Part shown: positions 14,951-16,346 of the stretch, piece after piece | Position numbering within the stretch: the stretch's first letter is position 1 | Layout of the letters: each line of letters begins with the position of its first letter | NCBI GenBank assembly: GCA_045593005.1 | Contig: JAZNVV010000030.1 | Location: forward strand, 1-16,346 | Origin: UBA11475 sp045593005 | Lineage (GTDB): Bacteria; Bacillota; Clostridia; Christensenellales; Borkfalkiaceae | Direction: 5' to 3' | DNA: 16,346 nucleotides | The notes under the pieces: generated by a model | What the model saw: the letters and a program-made list of their open reading frames with translations, nothing else | Database searches by the model: none | Told to the model about the DNA's origin: nothing | Made by a program: the position numbers and the translations under genes

Positions 14951-16300
14951 ATGTTAAATATTAATGAAATTTTAGAAACAAATAAAATGATACATTCACA
15001 GCATCTTGACGTGCGCACTATCACAATGGGTATTTCGTTGCTCGACTGTATCGGCTCTACTATAGAAGAAACAAAAAAACTTGTAAAAGAGAAAATATTA
15101 TTAAAGGCAAAAAATCTTGTTTCTGTCGGCAATGACCTTGCTAGCGAACTTGGTATTCCTATCGTTAATAAGAGAATTAGTGTTACACCTATAAGTTTAA
15201 TTACTGCAAGAACGGGTGGTTCAATCGAAATTGCAAAAGTTTTAGACGAGTGTGCAGAAATTTTAGGCATTGATTTTATAGGTGGTTATTCTGCGCTTGT
15301 TCATAAAGGGATGACCGACTACGAACGTAAATTTATTGAAACTATTCCAGAGGCTTTGTCTTGTACAAATAAAGTATGTTCAAGTGTTAATATAGGCTCG
15401 ACTAAAGCAGGTATTAATATGGATGCCACACGCCTTATGGGTAAAGTTATTAAAAAAACGGCTGAACTTACCAAGGATAAAGGCAGTATAGGTTGTGCAA
15501 AATTAGTAGTATTTGCAAACGCTGTTGAAGATAATCCTTTTATGGCTGGGGCTTTTCACGGTGTTGGTGAAGACGACGTTGTTATTAACGTAGGTGTTTC
15601 AGGACCAGGCGTTGTAAAAGCAGCTCTTGAACACGTTAAAGGGCAAGATTTGACCGTTGTTGCTGAAACAATTAAAAACATTGCTTATAAAATTACAAGG
15701 GTTGGACAGCTTGTAGCACTTGAAGCAAGCAAGCGCCTAAATGCTAAATTTGGTATTGTAGATTTAAGTTTAGCACCTACACCAGTTATGGGCGATAGCG
15801 TTGCGCATATTTTAGAAGAAATAGGTTTAGAAAGCGTAGGCGCATATGGTACGACTGCTTGTTTAGCGCTATTAAACGACGCTGTAAAAAAGGGTGGCAT
15901 TATGGCATCCTCACACGTTGGTGGTCTTTCTGGCGCATTTATACCTGTTTCTGAAGATATCGGAATGATAAATGCAGTTAAAAACGGTAGTCTTTGTCTT
16001 GAAAAATTAGAGGCAATGACAGCGATTTGTAGCGTTGGGCTTGATATGATAGCAATTCCTGGTAGTACTTCTGATGATATTATTTCAGCAATTATTGCCG
16101 ACGAGGCAGCAATAGGCGTCGTTAATAATAAAACGACTGCAGTTAGGGTTATCCCTGTTTATGGCATGGAAGAAGGAGACGTCGATTTTGGTGGACTTTT
16201 AGGTACAGCACCTATTATGAAAATAAATACTTCATCTCCAAACGCATTTATATCGCGTGGGGGCAGAATTCCTGCACCTGTTTGGGCTAATAAAAACTAA
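14951..16300 (+). CDS. DUF711/UPF0210 family protein (PFL-like fold)
   Basis: A 449-residue protein of unknown function, matching the usual length of UPF0210. Family-type segments seen: VRTITMGISLLDC (21-33), VNKRISVTPISLI (72-84), FIGGYSALVHKGMT (109-122), DNPFMAGAFHGVGE (194-207), INVGVSGPGVV (212-222), SSHVGGLSGAFIPVSED (320-336) and a C-terminal SRGGRIPAP (435-443). Members are annotated as PFL family because the fold resembles the pyruvate formate-lyase/ribonucleotide reductase barrel. I see no RVxGY glycyl-radical motif and no activating-enzyme gene, so formate-lyase activity should not be assumed. Many Gly-rich conserved loops suggest an enzyme. The start has AGGTGA (14941-14946) and follows the ACT gene by 11 bases, so the pair is almost certainly cotranscribed. 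A terminator follows directly. Confidence 0.9.
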   Translation: MLNINEILETNKMIHSQHLDVRTITMGISLLDCIGSTIEETKKLVKEKILLKAKNLVSVGNDLASELGIPIVNKRISVTPISLITARTGGSIEIAKVLDECAEILGIDFIGGYSALVHKGMTDYERKFIETIPEALSCTNKVCSSVNIGSTKAGINMDATRLMGKVIKKTAELTKDKGSIGCAKLVVFANAVEDNPFMAGAFHGVGEDDVVINVGVSGPGVVKAALEHVKGQDLTVVAETIKNIAYKITRVGQLVALEASKRLNAKFGIVDLSLAPTPVMGDSVAHILEEIGLESVGAYGTTACLALLNDAVKKGGIMASSHVGGLSGAFIPVSEDIGMINAVKNGSLCLEKLEAMTAICSVGLDMIAIPGSTSDDIISAIIADEAAIGVVNNKTTAVRVIPVYGMEEGDVDFGGLLGTAPIMKINTSSPNAFISRGGRIPAPVWANKN

Positions 16301-16301
16301 T

Positions 16302-16326
16302 AAAAGTCACGCATTGCGTGACTTTT
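16302..16326 (+). terminator. Rho-independent terminator after the DUF711 gene
   Basis: AAAAGTCACGC and GCGTGACTTTT form an 11-bp perfect stem around an ATT loop, extendable by a few A-T pairs, ending in TTTTAT. It starts just after the stop codon. The A run on the 5' side would also give a T tail on the minus strand, so it could act on both strands if a convergent gene lies beyond the window. Confidence 0.9.
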
Positions 16327-16346
16327 ATATTAATTATAAATTATTT

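Noticed and set aside
14917..15270. Open frame of 117 codons on the minus strand across the ACT/DUF711 junction
   Set aside because: It is antisense to two recognised genes, with no motif of its own and no promoter visible.
14951..16300. DUF711 protein as an active glycyl-radical enzyme
   Set aside because: No RVxGY-type radical loop and no activating enzyme gene nearby; only the fold family resembles pyruvate formate-lyase.

Overview
The window looks like chromosomal core DNA from an AT-rich Gram-positive-type bacterium, most likely an uncultured member of the Clostridia or a neighbouring Firmicutes lineage. The evidence is the strongly A/T-biased codon use, AGGAG- or AGGTGA-type ribosome binding sites, consensus sigma-A promoters with 17-base spacers, an endonuclease-type MutL (no MutH needed), the gene order miaB-mutS-mutL-miaA, and a UPF0237/UPF0210 gene pair. 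The species cannot be named from the sequence. I see no insertion sequence, phage gene, CRISPR array, tRNA or rRNA.

Layout. (1) Bases 23-6721, plus strand: a tight four-gene block, miaB-mutS-mutL-miaA, with gaps of 19 and 9 bases and a 22-base mutL/miaA overlap. MiaA and MiaB carry out successive steps of A37 modification in tRNAs reading UNN codons; MutS and MutL are the mismatch-repair recognition and nicking proteins. (2) Bases 6757-6783: a strong inverted repeat between convergent genes, probably a terminator for both strands. (3) Bases 6787-12153, minus strand: leuS (leucyl-tRNA synthetase) followed after 15 bases by a P-type cation ATPase with an unusual 180-residue hydrophilic N-terminal extension. 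(4) Bases 12154-12363: a very AT-rich divergent intergenic region with one good promoter for leuS and one for the galactokinase-like gene, plus an AT-only palindrome. (5) Bases 12364-14619, plus strand: a galactokinase-like GHMP kinase and asd (aspartate-semialdehyde dehydrogenase), ending in a hairpin. (6) Bases 14670-16300, plus strand: an ACT-domain protein (UPF0237) and its usual neighbour, a DUF711/UPF0210 protein, ending in a terminator at 16302-16326.

Ten protein genes cover nearly the whole window, and no gene-free stretch exceeds 300 bases. Most genes are housekeeping. I do not see a clear new biological system. The parts least explained by known biology are the ACT/DUF711 pair, the variant galactokinase active-site motif, the extended P-type ATPase, and a codon-context habit (C rather than T in the third position when the next codon begins with G) that makes ACGT very common.
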